DNA from: Temnopleurus reevesii | Taxonomy: Eukaryota; Echinodermata; Echinoidea; Temnopleuroida; Temnopleuridae | Direction: 5' to 3' | Assembly (NCBI GenBank): GCA_036244855.1 | Contig: BQKZ01001872.1 | Location: 7,094-71,093 of the forward strand | Length of the DNA stretch: 64,000 bases | Shown here: positions 1-11,749 of the stretch, one piece after another | How positions within the stretch are numbered: position 1 is the stretch's first letter | Layout: each line of letters begins with the position of its first letter | Position numbers and translations under genes: made by a program | The notes under the pieces: generated by a model | Databases searched by the model: none | The model's input: the letters and a program-made list of their open reading frames with translations, nothing else | What the model was told of the DNA's origin: nothing

Positions 1-230
1 TGTCATCTGTTCCACTCCCTCATTCTACACTCATCCATTCCGTTCTTCATCTGGATTCTCTCTGGAGACATCTATTCCTTTATTTCTGTCAAAATTCTAT
101 CCCTATTAAGTCATTTGTAGTGTTGTGAGTAGATCTACAATTAGCTTGATGAAACACAACCCAGGTAATAAGGTGGTGGGAATACAAATTAGAAATTATA
201 TGTGAACTTTCATGAATTTTAGTGAATTCT

Positions 231-536
231 AGAGAATTTTGTTACCAAAACCCAAGATCAGACAGTACTTTGCTCCACATCCCAAAAATACACAATAAAG
301 CTGGGGATAATTCATTTCAATCGTTTGCACCTTCTCTTTGGAATGAGATCCCTCAATCTGTCCGCCTTCTCCCATCATTGGATACTTTTAAGAAAGCCAT
401 AAAAACTCTTCTGTTTGACTAATAAGTTTCCTTATTTCTTTATTCTTCTGTTTATGTAATTTGTAAAGCGCTCTGGGACCATGAAGTACCTGTGTATTGA
501 GCGCTATATAAGTATCCATATTGTATTGTATTGTAG
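231..536 (+). mobile_element. 5'-truncated non-LTR retrotransposon (CR1/L2-like), 3' end
   Basis: Positions 222-422 hold a short reading frame ending in the typical C-terminal tail of LINE reverse transcriptases: SDSTLLHIP, then FAPSLWNEIPQSVR, then SLDTFKKAIKTLLFD and a stop. A short 3' UTR follows, with two copies of a GCGCT motif (AAGCGCTCTGGGACC and GAGCGCTATATAAG), and a TATTG microsatellite tail at 518-535, as in many CR1/L2-type elements. Everything upstream of the C-terminal tail is missing, the usual result of 5' truncation during insertion. It is in sense orientation on the plus strand, opposite to the host gene. The exact clade is not certain from so short a fragment. Confidence 0.8.
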
Positions 537-1560
537 TTTGATCCAATATTGCCCAGTGTATCAGGGACCTGACTGTAGGGCTGTAAAGGTTCACCATCCT
601 ACAAATGTTACTGGTACAGTATGTCCCAACCATCCCCGAGTCCCCATGTGTGGGACTAAACTTGACATGAGCTTAGAGTTTACTTCCTTCACATTCATTC
701 AGATAAAATTCCCTACTCCTGTGCTGGAGCATGATTTGGTGTGAAAAGGAGGGCATGCATTACCCCATGCCCATAACATGCCAGTATCTATTAACACCAA
801 TCTGGTATGAGTGAGAGGAACAGGGCTTAACATGGTGGAATAGGAGGAGCAAAGCGAGGACAGTCTCTGGGTCATGAGGGTCGGCAGCCCTCACATCCAA
901 GATCAGCATGGAAAGTGAATAATGGGGAATAATCTAATAATCACCTTAAGACGATCTATTGTTTGCAGCCACAGAGTAAAAACATCAAGCATGTCTCAAC
1001 CATGGCCTGGACAGATATCAAACAATTCAAACTTATAACCCCCCCCCCCTCCTCCCATACTGACAAATTATTTTTCCTTAATGAAGGACCCAAGTTTAAA
1101 TGAAATCCTGATCTTAGCAAAATGCATAATGTAGTTTAGAAATATTTGAAGATTTTTAAACACAATTCCCCTATCTCTTCATTAGCCCTGAGATTGCTTT
1201 AAATATACATTAATATACCACAACCAATTATCTTTTCCAACATGTCATGAAACTCTAGCTGTATAATGTGATTGTGAAGTCTCAAGAACTCACAACTGGG
1301 ACTCTTCAAAACACACTTGTCACACCAATTTCAAACAAGACCTGCGAATCTTTACCCTCTCTTTCGTTCCAATTTTCACCCCCTGGTGGTGTATTAAATT
1401 AGACTTACAAGGAGTCTTGCTTCCTTCTATGCATTGTATGTGGACAATAGCACACACATCTTACATTTAGATCTTAGGTTTATCCTAATGTTCAGCAATT
1501 GTACAGTTAAGTTTGTCGTTTCCACATGAAGATACAAAATCTTGAGTTCAAACAAATCTT

Positions 1561-2063
1561 AAAGCGATATACCAGTTTTTGGGCAGAGGGCGCTTCAGAT
1601 ATCTAACTAGTTTGCGAGCTGCAGTAAAATTATTACCATAATGCAGTTTTTCAATAGTAAATTAGAGCATGTTCATAGTTTGTTTGAATGAAATCGACCT
1701 AGAAATGGCTTAATTATCGCTAGATAAAGAATCATGCTGCAGTCGTTCTCCCTTACACAACATGCTTCACGTACAAAATGAACGCGAACTCACACACCAC
1801 AGACAAAACCACCGATCGCACCGCCCATTTCAGGCCGACGCTCCCCCATGCAAAAGCAGTTAGCACACCATAGGAATAATGGCTGATTGACATGTTTGAC
1901 GTAAACATGGTAAAATACACAGAATACAAGCAAAATGTACTCCTAATATCCTACACAGATATATTGAGGCATGTAAAGCAACTTGTGAATACATCAGCTC
2001 GTTTAACATAACTTTCTGCATCCAGGGCCTGCTGCATCCCGGTCATTACGAATCTATACCTTT
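1561..2063. repeat. Dispersed repeat family, copy 1 (about 0.5 kb)
   Basis: This segment matches 9571-10042 in the same orientation along its length. Shared landmarks include CGCTTCAGATAT, TAACTAGTTTGCGAGCTGCAG, ATAATGCAGTTTTT, AATGGCTTAATTATCGC, ACACAACATGCTTCA, GACTGATTGACAT-like text, GGCATGTAAAGCAA, AATACATCAGCTCGTTT and AATCTATACCTTTA. The two copies have diverged by substitutions and small indels. It has no coding potential. The left end reads CTTAAAGCGATATACC and the right end CTATACCTTTAA, a weak inverted similarity that might reflect a TTAA-targeting DNA transposon. I treat it as a non-autonomous interspersed repeat of unknown class. Confidence 0.75.
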
Positions 2064-5000
2064 AAAAACCTTAATAATTTGATAATGTGCAATTCCTATA
2101 TAAAAGACAAATCTTTGTTCGACTTCCAGTTATCGAAATCCTGTGAAAATTGAATTGTTAACTGGGCAATTTTTTTAAAGGAAGAATTTAAGAGTTTAGG
2201 TGCATGACTGACACTCAGTTGAAATGATGAAGAGACATATTGGTGCTCCCTTAAAAATATTGAATGACATAGGCCTTATAGAAAATGAAGTATGTAATAA
2301 ATGTAGCTTTTATAACTTAAATGTTAATTCAACTTACAGTAAGATCTAAAGAAATCAATGTTGTATATTCTAAATTATTTCCTCTGAGTTTCATTTTCAT
2401 AGTCCCCTCTAATTTCTGAGTTTCTGTACAATACTAAATCTATCATATCTGTATTGTATACTATAGATATACGAGAATGGTACAAATCAAATATCTTTGA
2501 TTTGTTGATGTTTCCTTAACTCTTCACACCCTTATATTTAGTCTGTTAACTTGAACTAGTTCTATCACCTTTACCCCCGCCCTCTCTCCATACAGGATGT
2601 GCAGTGGACAGATACTATAAACCTCATCATCTGAAAGTACTTTGTGCTGCGATGCAAGAGAGAGAGCTAGAGATCCAGGGCTTATTTAGACTCCGCTAAA
2701 ACATGTTGTCTGACTTGACGGTTTAGGCTGAGTTAATGCAGGAGAGAAGAATTGGAGATGAAAAAATACACGCCTATTCCGGCATAATGCATAAATTCAT
2801 AAACATATCTGTGTTCCGAGGAGGTATTTGTTCTTGGTGAAATGCTGGGATGATTTCATTGAGAACTAACACCTGGGATACATTTAGGTAATGGTAGGGA
2901 AAGAAACCAACGGAGATAGCTATGGCAAATACAAATCAAAGGCCTATTAGTTAGTGTTTGAATAAAAAAAAATATAAAAAAGAATTGCATTAGCAGATCC
3001 CAGTCTTCCAGATTGCAAAAAAGGGATGATACTATTCAAAGAGATGGAAAAAGAATAATTCCAAAAGAGATGTGGAGTAAAATTATCAAAGAAATCATAA
3101 TATCCTTGAAAGAAACAAATCATTTCCTCAAAATCCATAATGGGTGGCAGGTCTGAATAAGTCCAAATTAAGTATAAAAAAATACAAAAAAACAACAACA
3201 AAAAACCCAAAAAAAACTTTGTAACAGTTTTTGCAAAAAAAATTATATTAAAAAACCCAGAAAGTTTGTATTGGTAAAAAATGAGAGGCATATAACCTAC
3301 ATCACACCGTATAGCCGGACTTCAAATAATGAGTCAGTTTTCCTGTACTTGAACTCTTTTCCCCTATCGTTAGTATATGAACAAAAATTAAAGTGAAAAT
3401 CAAGGTTATTGGTATAAATGGACAATACAAACAAAAGTTATGAGGAGGTATTTTCCTTTTAATGCATGACTCATCTATGCTGAAAATAATTGAATAAACT
3501 CTTCTTTGCAAGGTTTCTAAATGTTCTAAATTAGCTCAAATTAGCCTGGCTCTCTCAGCAGGATCCTAGACTTTTTATTTTCCTTCCAGCTGTGAAGACT
3601 TCTGGTCTTCCCTCTACTTTCTCCTCTCCTTCTATCTTTTATCTTAACAATTTTGACTAAAACCCTATCCCTATGCCTTGTTTAAAAAAGTTAAAAAAAA
3701 TATATATTCATTTATATATATGACTATTTATTTTAGTATTGCCTATAGGCGTAAACATTCATTTTCCTATTTTTGTAAAATTATTCTGTCAAGCTTTTTA
3801 GACTTTATTCATATCACATAAGATATGAAAAATATTAACTAAAAGAAAGTCCTTGCATGTAAATGATGAAGGCATCAGTAATCAGACATTTGATTTTCTT
3901 TTTCCATTAAAAAGTCAAATTGCAGAAGCTTCCTTTCTTTTGTCCATGGGGACAAAAAGATCACAAATTCAATACTATTACCCCATTCTTTTCTTTGTAA
4001 GTTCTCATGATTCATGATCAAATAAATGACTCCTAGATTATTGACCACAATCTTCATAAAAGTGTCTCATCTACTCTATCCAGCCTTTCTTCATTTGCAT
4101 TCTCAGAAGCTTTTCTCATTTCGAAGTGCATTCCATTCCCTGAAGAAGTGACTTGCATAAATAGGGGAACCCCCAAAGATTCAACTAACAGGTTGACATT
4201 AAGCTCTGGATTTACTGATTAATTAGTCATGTTTGTCTCTGACATGTAACCATGGTAACCATCAATTCATAATCAGATCATTCAAAGATTGTGGATTCTT
4301 GCATGAAAAGTGCCAGATAAATCAATAAAGCTGGACTATTTTAGCCAGGCAGATGGAATCAATTACAAAGTGTGCATTCATCCTCTGACTTTATCAAATA
4401 CACCCTGACAGCCAAAAAGTAATATTTCACTTATACTTAGATAAAAAATAACTAAGAATAAGATAATATATTTGGAAAGAACTATATTTAAAACCATAAA
4501 CAAGCATCATCATCCAAGTATTTGTATACTTTATTCATTGCTGAGCAAAAAGTAGCTGGTAGATTCATTTCAAATTAGAGACATGGGTTGGCCATTTATG
4601 ACAGCTTTAGTCCCACCTATCCCAAAGTTTGTCAGAAAGACAGCTGAACCCATGCTTGATCAATTTGTCACAAGCCAGATGCTTTAAGGCTTTGGAAGAC
4701 ATCAGCAAACAACACAACAAATCTGGAAGCAGTTTGAAGGGGGCTTGATTGTGCACAACGTGAAGGGAATATCATGCATTAGCTACCAGATTTAGGATAG
4801 GATGAAGCAATTCATGTCTGTCATGACTGTAAAATCTTCTTCCTCACATCTCCTCCATTTCCATCACGGAAGAGACAATGATGGAAAGGAATTTTTTCTT
4901 GGAAATAAAAAATTACATCATAATCAAACATCAAATTGCCAAACAAAATGAAGAATCGAAAGTGTTCACCTTAAAGACCTCTTCAAAATCAGACATGGCA

Positions 5001-5966
5001 TAGATTTCCCCAAATGAAGAAGGGAAAGTGGCTAATAATTTTGAATCAATCTGACACAAAAATTACAAAGTGAAATATGATAGTAAGCAACCAAAACAGA
5101 CTAATAATATTTTCAAAGTCTAAATTGCAATTATCTGACACTTTTGTTATTCCCAATCATTCTAATTTCCTGGTCATATAAGATATTTAAATGTAGATTT
5201 CTGGTGTACATTAGAGTACAGGTATGCAGCCTAACTTCCCCTCTAACAATAGACAAAGAACATTCTCTCATCCTCTGCTAGAGGAGCAAGCGTCCAACCT
5301 TGGGTGTAAATTGAAGTCAGACGAAGGGAGGAGATAACGGATTGAATACTATACCCTTGTCGGCTGCTGGCCCTTGAGATGAATCCAATGCCTACAGTGT
5401 AGGCAGGGATGGGAGGGGGCAGCTACAACCAATGGGCCTTTCTCCCTATGGACTATGGCTCATTACACCACCATCAAAATAAAATAATTACATCCTCCTA
5501 ACCAAAAGTTTAAAAAGATGCATGGCAACTCATTGTAAAAAAAAAAAAAAAACACTGGAGAGTGCAGACCAATTTCCATGTGGCTCAATATTGTGCATTG
5601 AAATACACCTGTACATCAGTACGGCAATCTGATTATCCAGAAAAAAAGTATTATTTTCTTTTTCATAATCACTAATAAATAGAGGGAATGAAAATAAAAA
5701 CATTGGAATTTCAATTTCAAAAGCGAAGTTCACGATTAGTACAAAATTATTTTCAAAATTCCATCTGTGACTCATACAAGGAATATCCTACAAATTTTGG
5801 CATACATTTTTGTGAAGACCAACAACTATTTTGGGGGGAAATAATTACATATATATAGATATTTTTGTGCTTTAAAATCCAAACTTTGTTAGTTATATGT
5901 GCCTCCTTTTTTGTTTCTTTAAATTTGCAGTTGCATAGATATATATATACATAAAAATATGAAAAT

Positions 5967-6487
5967 GTGAATGGAGCCATGACTTGGTGTGAAGAGGACT
6001 GTAGGTGAAGATGAGGATGTGAATGGAGCCGTGATTTGGTGTGAAGAGGACTGCAGGTGAAGATGAGGATGTGAATGGAGCCGTGATTTGGTGTGAAGAG
6101 GACTGTAGGAGAAGATGAGGATGTGAATGGAGCCATGATTTGGTGTGAAGAGGACTGTAGGTGAGGATGAGGATGTGAATGGAACCGTGATTTGGTGTGA
6201 AGAGGGCTGTAGGTGAAGATGAGGATGTGAATGGAACCGTGATTTGGTGTGAAGAGGACTGTAGGTGAAGATGAGGATGTGAATGGAGCCGTGATTTGGT
6301 GTGAAGAGGACTGTAGGTGAAGATGAGGATGTGAATGGAGCCGTGATTTGGTGTGAACAGGACTGTAGGTGAAGATGAGGATGTGAATGGACCATGATTT
6401 GGTGTGAAGAGGACTGTATGGGAAGATGAGGATGTGAATGGAGCCGTGATTTAGTGTGAAGAGGACTGTAGGTGAAGATGAGGATGT
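5967..6487. repeat. 52-bp minisatellite, about 10 copies
   Basis: The unit (GTGAATGGAGCCGTGATTTG, then GTGTGAAGAGGACTGTAGGT, then GAAGATGAGGAT) repeats with a strict 52-bp period. The GAATGG landmark falls at 5969, 6021, 6073, 6125, 6177, 6229, 6281, 6333 and 6385, then 6436, where one base is lost. Copies differ by a few substitutions (GCC/ACC, ATG/GTG, GACTT/GATTT). Because 52 is not a multiple of three, the stop-free minus strand gives a long spurious reading frame whose peptide cycles through all three frames. It lies in the intron about 0.7 kb downstream of the last recognised exon. Confidence 0.95.
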
Positions 6488-7140
6488 CTATCAACAGGAG
6501 ATGTGAATCTGATTCAAGCACAGAGAAAATAAACATACCCCTCTCAAAACAGCCACTCGCAACCTAACGTCATGTGTGGCTACAAAAAGAGATGCCTCGA
6601 ACAAAACGCAACTTTCCTTTCCTTTCCTCTAAGAAACAAAGCAGTCTTTAGCTGCTTTGAACAAACCTTAAAGCTCCAATTCATACACATAATAATCACT
6701 ACTGCTTCATGTTGGAAACTATTATAAATGTTTTTTCACCCTGTGATTCAGAAAGGTTGGAAAGAAGGACTGAGAGGTGAAAATGAAATCTTAATTCCCT
6801 GAGATTGCCATGTGTGAATGATCAACCAATCCAAGAAGCTTTAAATCCATGGATGAAAATGCCACATATTTGAGGCGGTAATCGCAGTCCGACTTTATCC
6901 AAGGAACTCCAGAGCAAGACCCATATTTCGGGGTGATAATATTTTGAGCTGAACCAAAATGGAATCAAATTAAAACAAGGTGACCGCAGCTAAATCACAT
7001 CAAAATTGACCATATACAACTAGATAGCCCAAACAGTGTAAAATAACACTGCCATTTCGATAGCATGACCCACTTCAATTGCTGAGAGGAATCAATAGCT
7101 ATTTCACAATTAATATCTTCCTATCTAAAATATAATAAAT

Positions 7141-7192
7141 AGCACGAACAAATAAATAAAAAAACATACAAATAAACAAACAAACAAAATGA
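7141..7192. repeat. A-rich AAAT/AAAC simple repeat
   Basis: This is a run of AATA and AAAC units ending about 14 bases from the donor of the adjacent exon. On the gene strand it is a T-rich tract just inside the intron, which may help recognition of the weaker donor GGAG|gtaata. Confidence 0.7.
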
Positions 7193-7205
7193 AAGTAAAT
7201 ATTAC

Positions 7206-7281
7206 CTCCATATGACTGGCCAGGATTGATATCTTGTGATAGCATACTTCCTCTCTCTGATAATGACTGGGGACCACCACC
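7206..7281 (-). CDS. tcf4/tcf12-like: E-protein exon: Gly/Ser/Gln-rich segment after the LDDAI region
   Basis: The acceptor is TTATATTACAG|GGTGGT and the donor GGAG|gtaatatt. The 76-nt exon enters in phase 0 and leaves in phase 1. It encodes GGGPQSLSERGSM followed by LSQDINPGQSYGG, about 25 residues. It joins in frame to the preceding exon, which ends ...YLDSHM. By position it corresponds to the poorly conserved stretch between the LDDAIHVLRNHA helix and the bHLH of vertebrate TCF12/TCF4, where a DLNPPQDPY-like motif occurs; SQDINPGQSY is a plausible counterpart. Sequence similarity is weak, so the call rests on splice sites, phase and position. The next exon lies outside the window. Confidence 0.78.
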
Positions 7282-9570
7282 CTGTAATATAAGGACACAA
7301 TAATGGAAATCAATCAAATATCAGAAATCAAACAATATTTCAATAAACACAAGCATATATATATTTATGAAACAACAGCTAACTTAAAAACACACCACAA
7401 ACACCTTCCAGCTGTTCAGTCATTTACGAATCTGGACTAATTTTTTTTCAACAATAGATTCACTTGTTCAGGCTTGTGTTGAATTATTTCTAAACTCATA
7501 ACTTAAACATAAGCACGCGGTATTAATTTTTAATTCTATTAGGTACCTTATTACATATTCAAAATATTGTTTGAAGATAAATTTTCACTAAAATTTTGTA
7601 CAAGCAATTAAAAGAAAAAAGTATTCCAAATTCTTAAAGTACATAGAGATCTGATATATAGGCCTACATATTTTACATCACCAAGAAAATTAAATACAGC
7701 TCATCGGTTTGACAAATTAAAACCTTCATTTATATAAAATATAACAGGGAAAGTCATAATATTGCAAAATCCTAGTAGAAATGGATTCGGGTCAAAGCTA
7801 TAAGAAGAGTTGAAATTTTTTTAGGAAAAAGAAGGGAAGGAATGTGAGGTGTTGTGACAGTGACGGGTTAGTGGCGGGTTATTGGCGCCTCTCCTTCCTC
7901 TCTCCAAGCCAGAGCAGCAGGCAGACTGGAAGACAGGGTCATGGTCATGCTCCTATCACAATTATTGGGCATGGTTCAGGAGGATTCAAACCAAATTATA
8001 TCCTGTATGCTTCTTAACTTGTTGAGAGGAAAGTCACCAGAGATTTGATATTTGTCATGTTAGTGATGTTCATGTTTGTATGAAATGTAGCCTTGGTCTT
8101 CTAAGATTGAAAAACTTTAGATATCATTCAAATTTCATTTTTATTCCACACTTTGTAAGAAATAAAATCACAAATTGTATGAGTTTAAGTGTTCAATATG
8201 CACAAATATCAGTAAATATGAATGCATTTTTAGCATGTAATCAAAATGTTGCAGTCAATTACAAGAATAAATAACTTCATGGACAATGGTTAACATTTTC
8301 TCATACAGATATAAGATATATAATTATCATTAAGACATGCCATTGGAAAAAGCTTTATGATAGGTGACCGTGAGATATTGTATGTCCCTGTTGCATTGAA
8401 GCTATGCACTCTTTTTCATCGAACACAATGTCAAATAGAACATACACAAGATATGGATAGAGATGCCAACCTCGCATCCATAAAAATCACATTTTCAAAA
8501 AAAGACTCATCTTCTTAGTTTCCATGTACTTACCAACTATATATAAGGGAATCAAAATATCCTATTTTGTCCTATATACATATCCTATGTAAAAGTATCC
8601 TATTTCTGATTAAAAATCATATAAAATGGGATAATATTAATAATAATCATAATATTCCTACTGGCTGGCAGTTCTGTATGGCTACGAGAAAATCTTGTAA
8701 GATTTAACCTGTGTTTGGGTGAGTATTTGAAATGAAAGTAAAAAGATTTATTTTGGTTTGTCTGTAGTACCTCCTCTCATTTGATGAGAAAGATGACCTC
8801 GTGTGTCATTCCCAAACACGCAAATTGCTCATCATTGCAAGACCAGAGGAAACATGTCCGTTTCAGAACTAACATGTTAAGATAAGAAAGGTCTTTCGAG
8901 AAATACGGATCAGTATGAAACACAGACTACCCAGTATTATATTCAAACTTCGTACACAAATAATAAGAAAAAACATGTCAAATAAATAATTATTGAGAAG
9001 AAATAAAGAAAAAAATCATTAGCTCTATGGGAATAAACAACAATTACATACTCCTTGAAATATAAACGAATCAACTTATTGGGCAGTATGATGGAATGAA
9101 GGTTAAAATTATAATTCCAAATTTTGAACCAATTTTGTGCAAGTTTCTAATGCTAATCATAAGAGTTGACAGGGTAGTTCCTCAGAAGTGCCTTGAAACA
9201 ATGTCCATTGCATATATTCTATGCTACTGGTCATTGTATGAAGACTGAGGAAGAATCTAGTTTGGGAAAATCTTGACAAGGCTACCAGAAATGTCAATTT
9301 ACTGTCAAGGATGATTCTTCTAATGGCAGAAATTATGGACATGTGGCCAGGAAAATTGGATCTGAAAATGGCATGACTGACAATGATCACATGATAAAAG
9401 ATGCCAATAATTGGTCCTTTTCTGCTTCAGCTACCTCAAAAATATTTTCTGCTTTTTCATACCAAATTCTTGTTTACCATTATTATGATACAGGGATAAT
9501 TGCAAGGAAAATATGCAAACTGAATTACTTAGAAATACTAGTTTGTGATTTGAAAAGTCCCTTTCAACCG

Positions 9571-10042
9571 AAAGAACATTTTTGGGAGGATGGCGCTTCA
9601 GATATTTAACTAGTTTGCGAGCTGCAGTAAAATTCTCACCATAATGCAGTTTTTGAAGCATGTTCCTTTTTTGTTTGAATGAAATTGACCTAAAAATGGC
9701 TTAATTATCGCAAAGCTTAATTATCCCCAACACAACATGCTTCATGTACAAAATGAATACGAACTCACACGCCGCATACAATAGCACCGGTTGCTCAAGC
9801 CATTCTCCGCCGCTACGTCCCCGTGCTATCCATTTAGCGCACCGTAGGCTAACGACTGATTGACATTCTCAAGGTAAAATATGCCAGAATACGTGCGAAA
9901 ATCTTCTCCTAATTTCGTACAGTTATATTTAGGCATGTAAAGCAATTTGGGAATACATCAGCTCGTTTCGCATCAATTTCTGAATACATCAGCTCGTTTC
10001 GCATCAGTTTCTGAATCCCGACCATCACAAATCTATACCTTT
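9571..10042. repeat. Dispersed repeat family, copy 2
   Basis: This is the diverged direct copy of 1561-2063. It carries an internal duplication absent from copy 1: the segment GAATACATCAGCTCGTTTCG is repeated at 9950 and 9984. Copy 1 has a unique spacer (AACATAACTTTCTGCATCCA) at that point. The two copies sit in neighbouring introns of the same gene, about 8 kb apart. No reading frame is shared between copies. Confidence 0.75.
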
Positions 10043-11229
10043 AGTATTATAAAGGAGGGTCAATGACATGTATTAGATTTAATGAAAAATTTTACAGATC
10101 TCATTGTTCTTAATTAATTTCTTTTTTTCTACTCGACCAAGGAAATTAAAAAGAAAAAGAGAAATTCTTGGGCAACCACAATTTTTTTTTCCTGGGCTGT
10201 TTTACAGAGGTCCTCATCTCCCATTTCGCTTCTAAAAACAATTTGAAGTGCCGAACTATTTGCTGTAATGAATGTTATACTTTTCAAAGTTTCTTAAATC
10301 ACAAGAAGTAAATGAAGAAGAAGAGGTTCTGGGAAGAGGAACGAGAGGAGTAAAACAAAAGAGTTGGTGGGAAGAAGAGGATGGAATCAGAATGGTGAGA
10401 CAAGCAAAATTTGTCAAGCTGCGGTGATATGGTGACAGACAAATAAATGCATGTGGATTGAGAAGCCAAGGTGAGATACGTATGATGACAGCTACTAAGA
10501 TTGAGGTGCATCAAGATGGTCGACATGGTTACCACCATTCTCTTGCATCCTTTGGAAACACAACAATCAAAATGATGTATTTCCCAATTTTTCTTATTAT
10601 ACAAATTCAAATAAAATGAAACAAAATGGTTATTTGTATGAACTTGAAGCAGACAAAAGTACAATAGTTAATCATAAAAAAAAATTACTAGAAATTTGTT
10701 ATGGAGGTAAGAAAAGAACAATGACAAAATTTGGATAGAAAAGAAGTTGATATTGAGAGCAATAGTACAATCCGGTTTCAGAGGTGAGGGGTGGGGAAGA
10801 GACAGCATGTCATAGGGGAAGACAACCCTTCAGCACGCAATATTCAAAACGTAAAACCAGACAATCAATTCTCTCCAGACGAAACACGCACACAACTGTT
10901 GCTATATTATTTATGTCTTCCTATTCCTACAATAATCTAACCAATCCTACTATTCTATGCATTTCTCTATCTCTGATCTCTGGGCTCCAATGTTTCAAAT
11001 CCAATTCATAACCAACATTGACATTTATGAATTTGAGTGGAAATTTATTTTGAAGTGTTGGTATTGTATGAATTATGTACAAGATTGAAAGGATGTGGCA
11101 TCGAACGACACAAAGTACCAAGAATGCTGAACAAAAAAAAATGTTTATTCAATCTCTGAGCTATGGTGCCAAAGTTTTTTTTGCGAAAGACCATTCCTAA
11201 ATTGACAGAATTCTTCAAATGGTGGAAAA

Positions 11230-11285
11230 TTCATAATAATAATAATAATAATTATACTTTTTATATGGCGCAAAATAAGAACAAT
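11230..11285 (-). mobile_element. Possible 3' tail of a non-LTR element
   Basis: On the minus strand the text reads TTTTGCGCCATATAAAAAGT followed by an (ATT)n tract. A GCGCCATATAAA motif plus an A/T-rich microsatellite tail is characteristic of the 3' ends of L2/CR1-like LINEs and their dependent SINEs. Only about 55 bases are recognisable, so this is a tentative remnant. Confidence 0.4.
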
Positions 11286-11653
11286 TTTCTTCTTTATTTT
11301 CTGTTAAATGAATATCCATTATGATAGCCTGCATACTTTTGATGAGGGAATATTCACTTTTCCTAACTTTATAAAACATGACTAAGATCGGATTAATAGA
11401 GATTACGGGAATAGAGCAGGATCACAACACAAATACATTAAGTGGTGGGGAAGGAGAGAAGGGGGATGAGGGAGAGTTGATGTAACAAGTTGTCAACCAT
11501 CAGAGAAAGACCATTCAAACATATACCATATCATTTACTTGCTTTTTGCATAGAACATATTTTCAGTCTTCACTTTGCACTTGTGAGCCAGTGAAATGGT
11601 CTCTTAATGATGATTCACTTTACAGACCAGGCTCTCTGAGCCTTGATCAGTTT

Positions 11654-11749
11654 GTGGTTGTGGGAAGAGTTGTCCCGTTCTACAGACGCGATGGTGATTG
11701 TGGTTGTGGGAAGAGTTGTCCCGTTCTACAGACGCGATGGTGATTGTGG
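11654..11749. repeat. 46-bp tandem duplication
   Basis: The segment beginning GTGGTTGTGGGAAGAGTTGT occurs at 11654 and again at 11700, identical over the 46-bp period, with the start of a third unit (GTGGT) before unrelated sequence. Perfect identity points to a recent duplication. It is intronic and non-coding. Confidence 0.9.

Larger units (their letters stand above)
1..7205 (-). other. E-protein gene: intron (partial) running off the left edge
   Basis: No further exon is recognisable on the minus strand left of 7206, so this is intron following the GGGPQSLSERG exon. It holds a LINE tail, one copy of the ~0.5-kb dispersed repeat (1561-2063), A-rich DNA around 2950-3300 and the 52-bp minisatellite (5967-6487). 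The bHLH-coding exons expected next are not in the window. Confidence 0.7.

Noticed and set aside
5919..6536. 205-codon minus-strand frame rich in His, Ser, Pro
   Set aside because: It is produced by the 52-bp minisatellite. The unit is not a multiple of three and the peptide simply cycles through the frames; there are no splice or family signals.
1..7000. bHLH-coding exon (ERRxxNNARERLRVRDIN-type)
   Set aside because: I looked for it on the minus strand left of 7206 because it should come next; no such text is present, so it lies outside the window.
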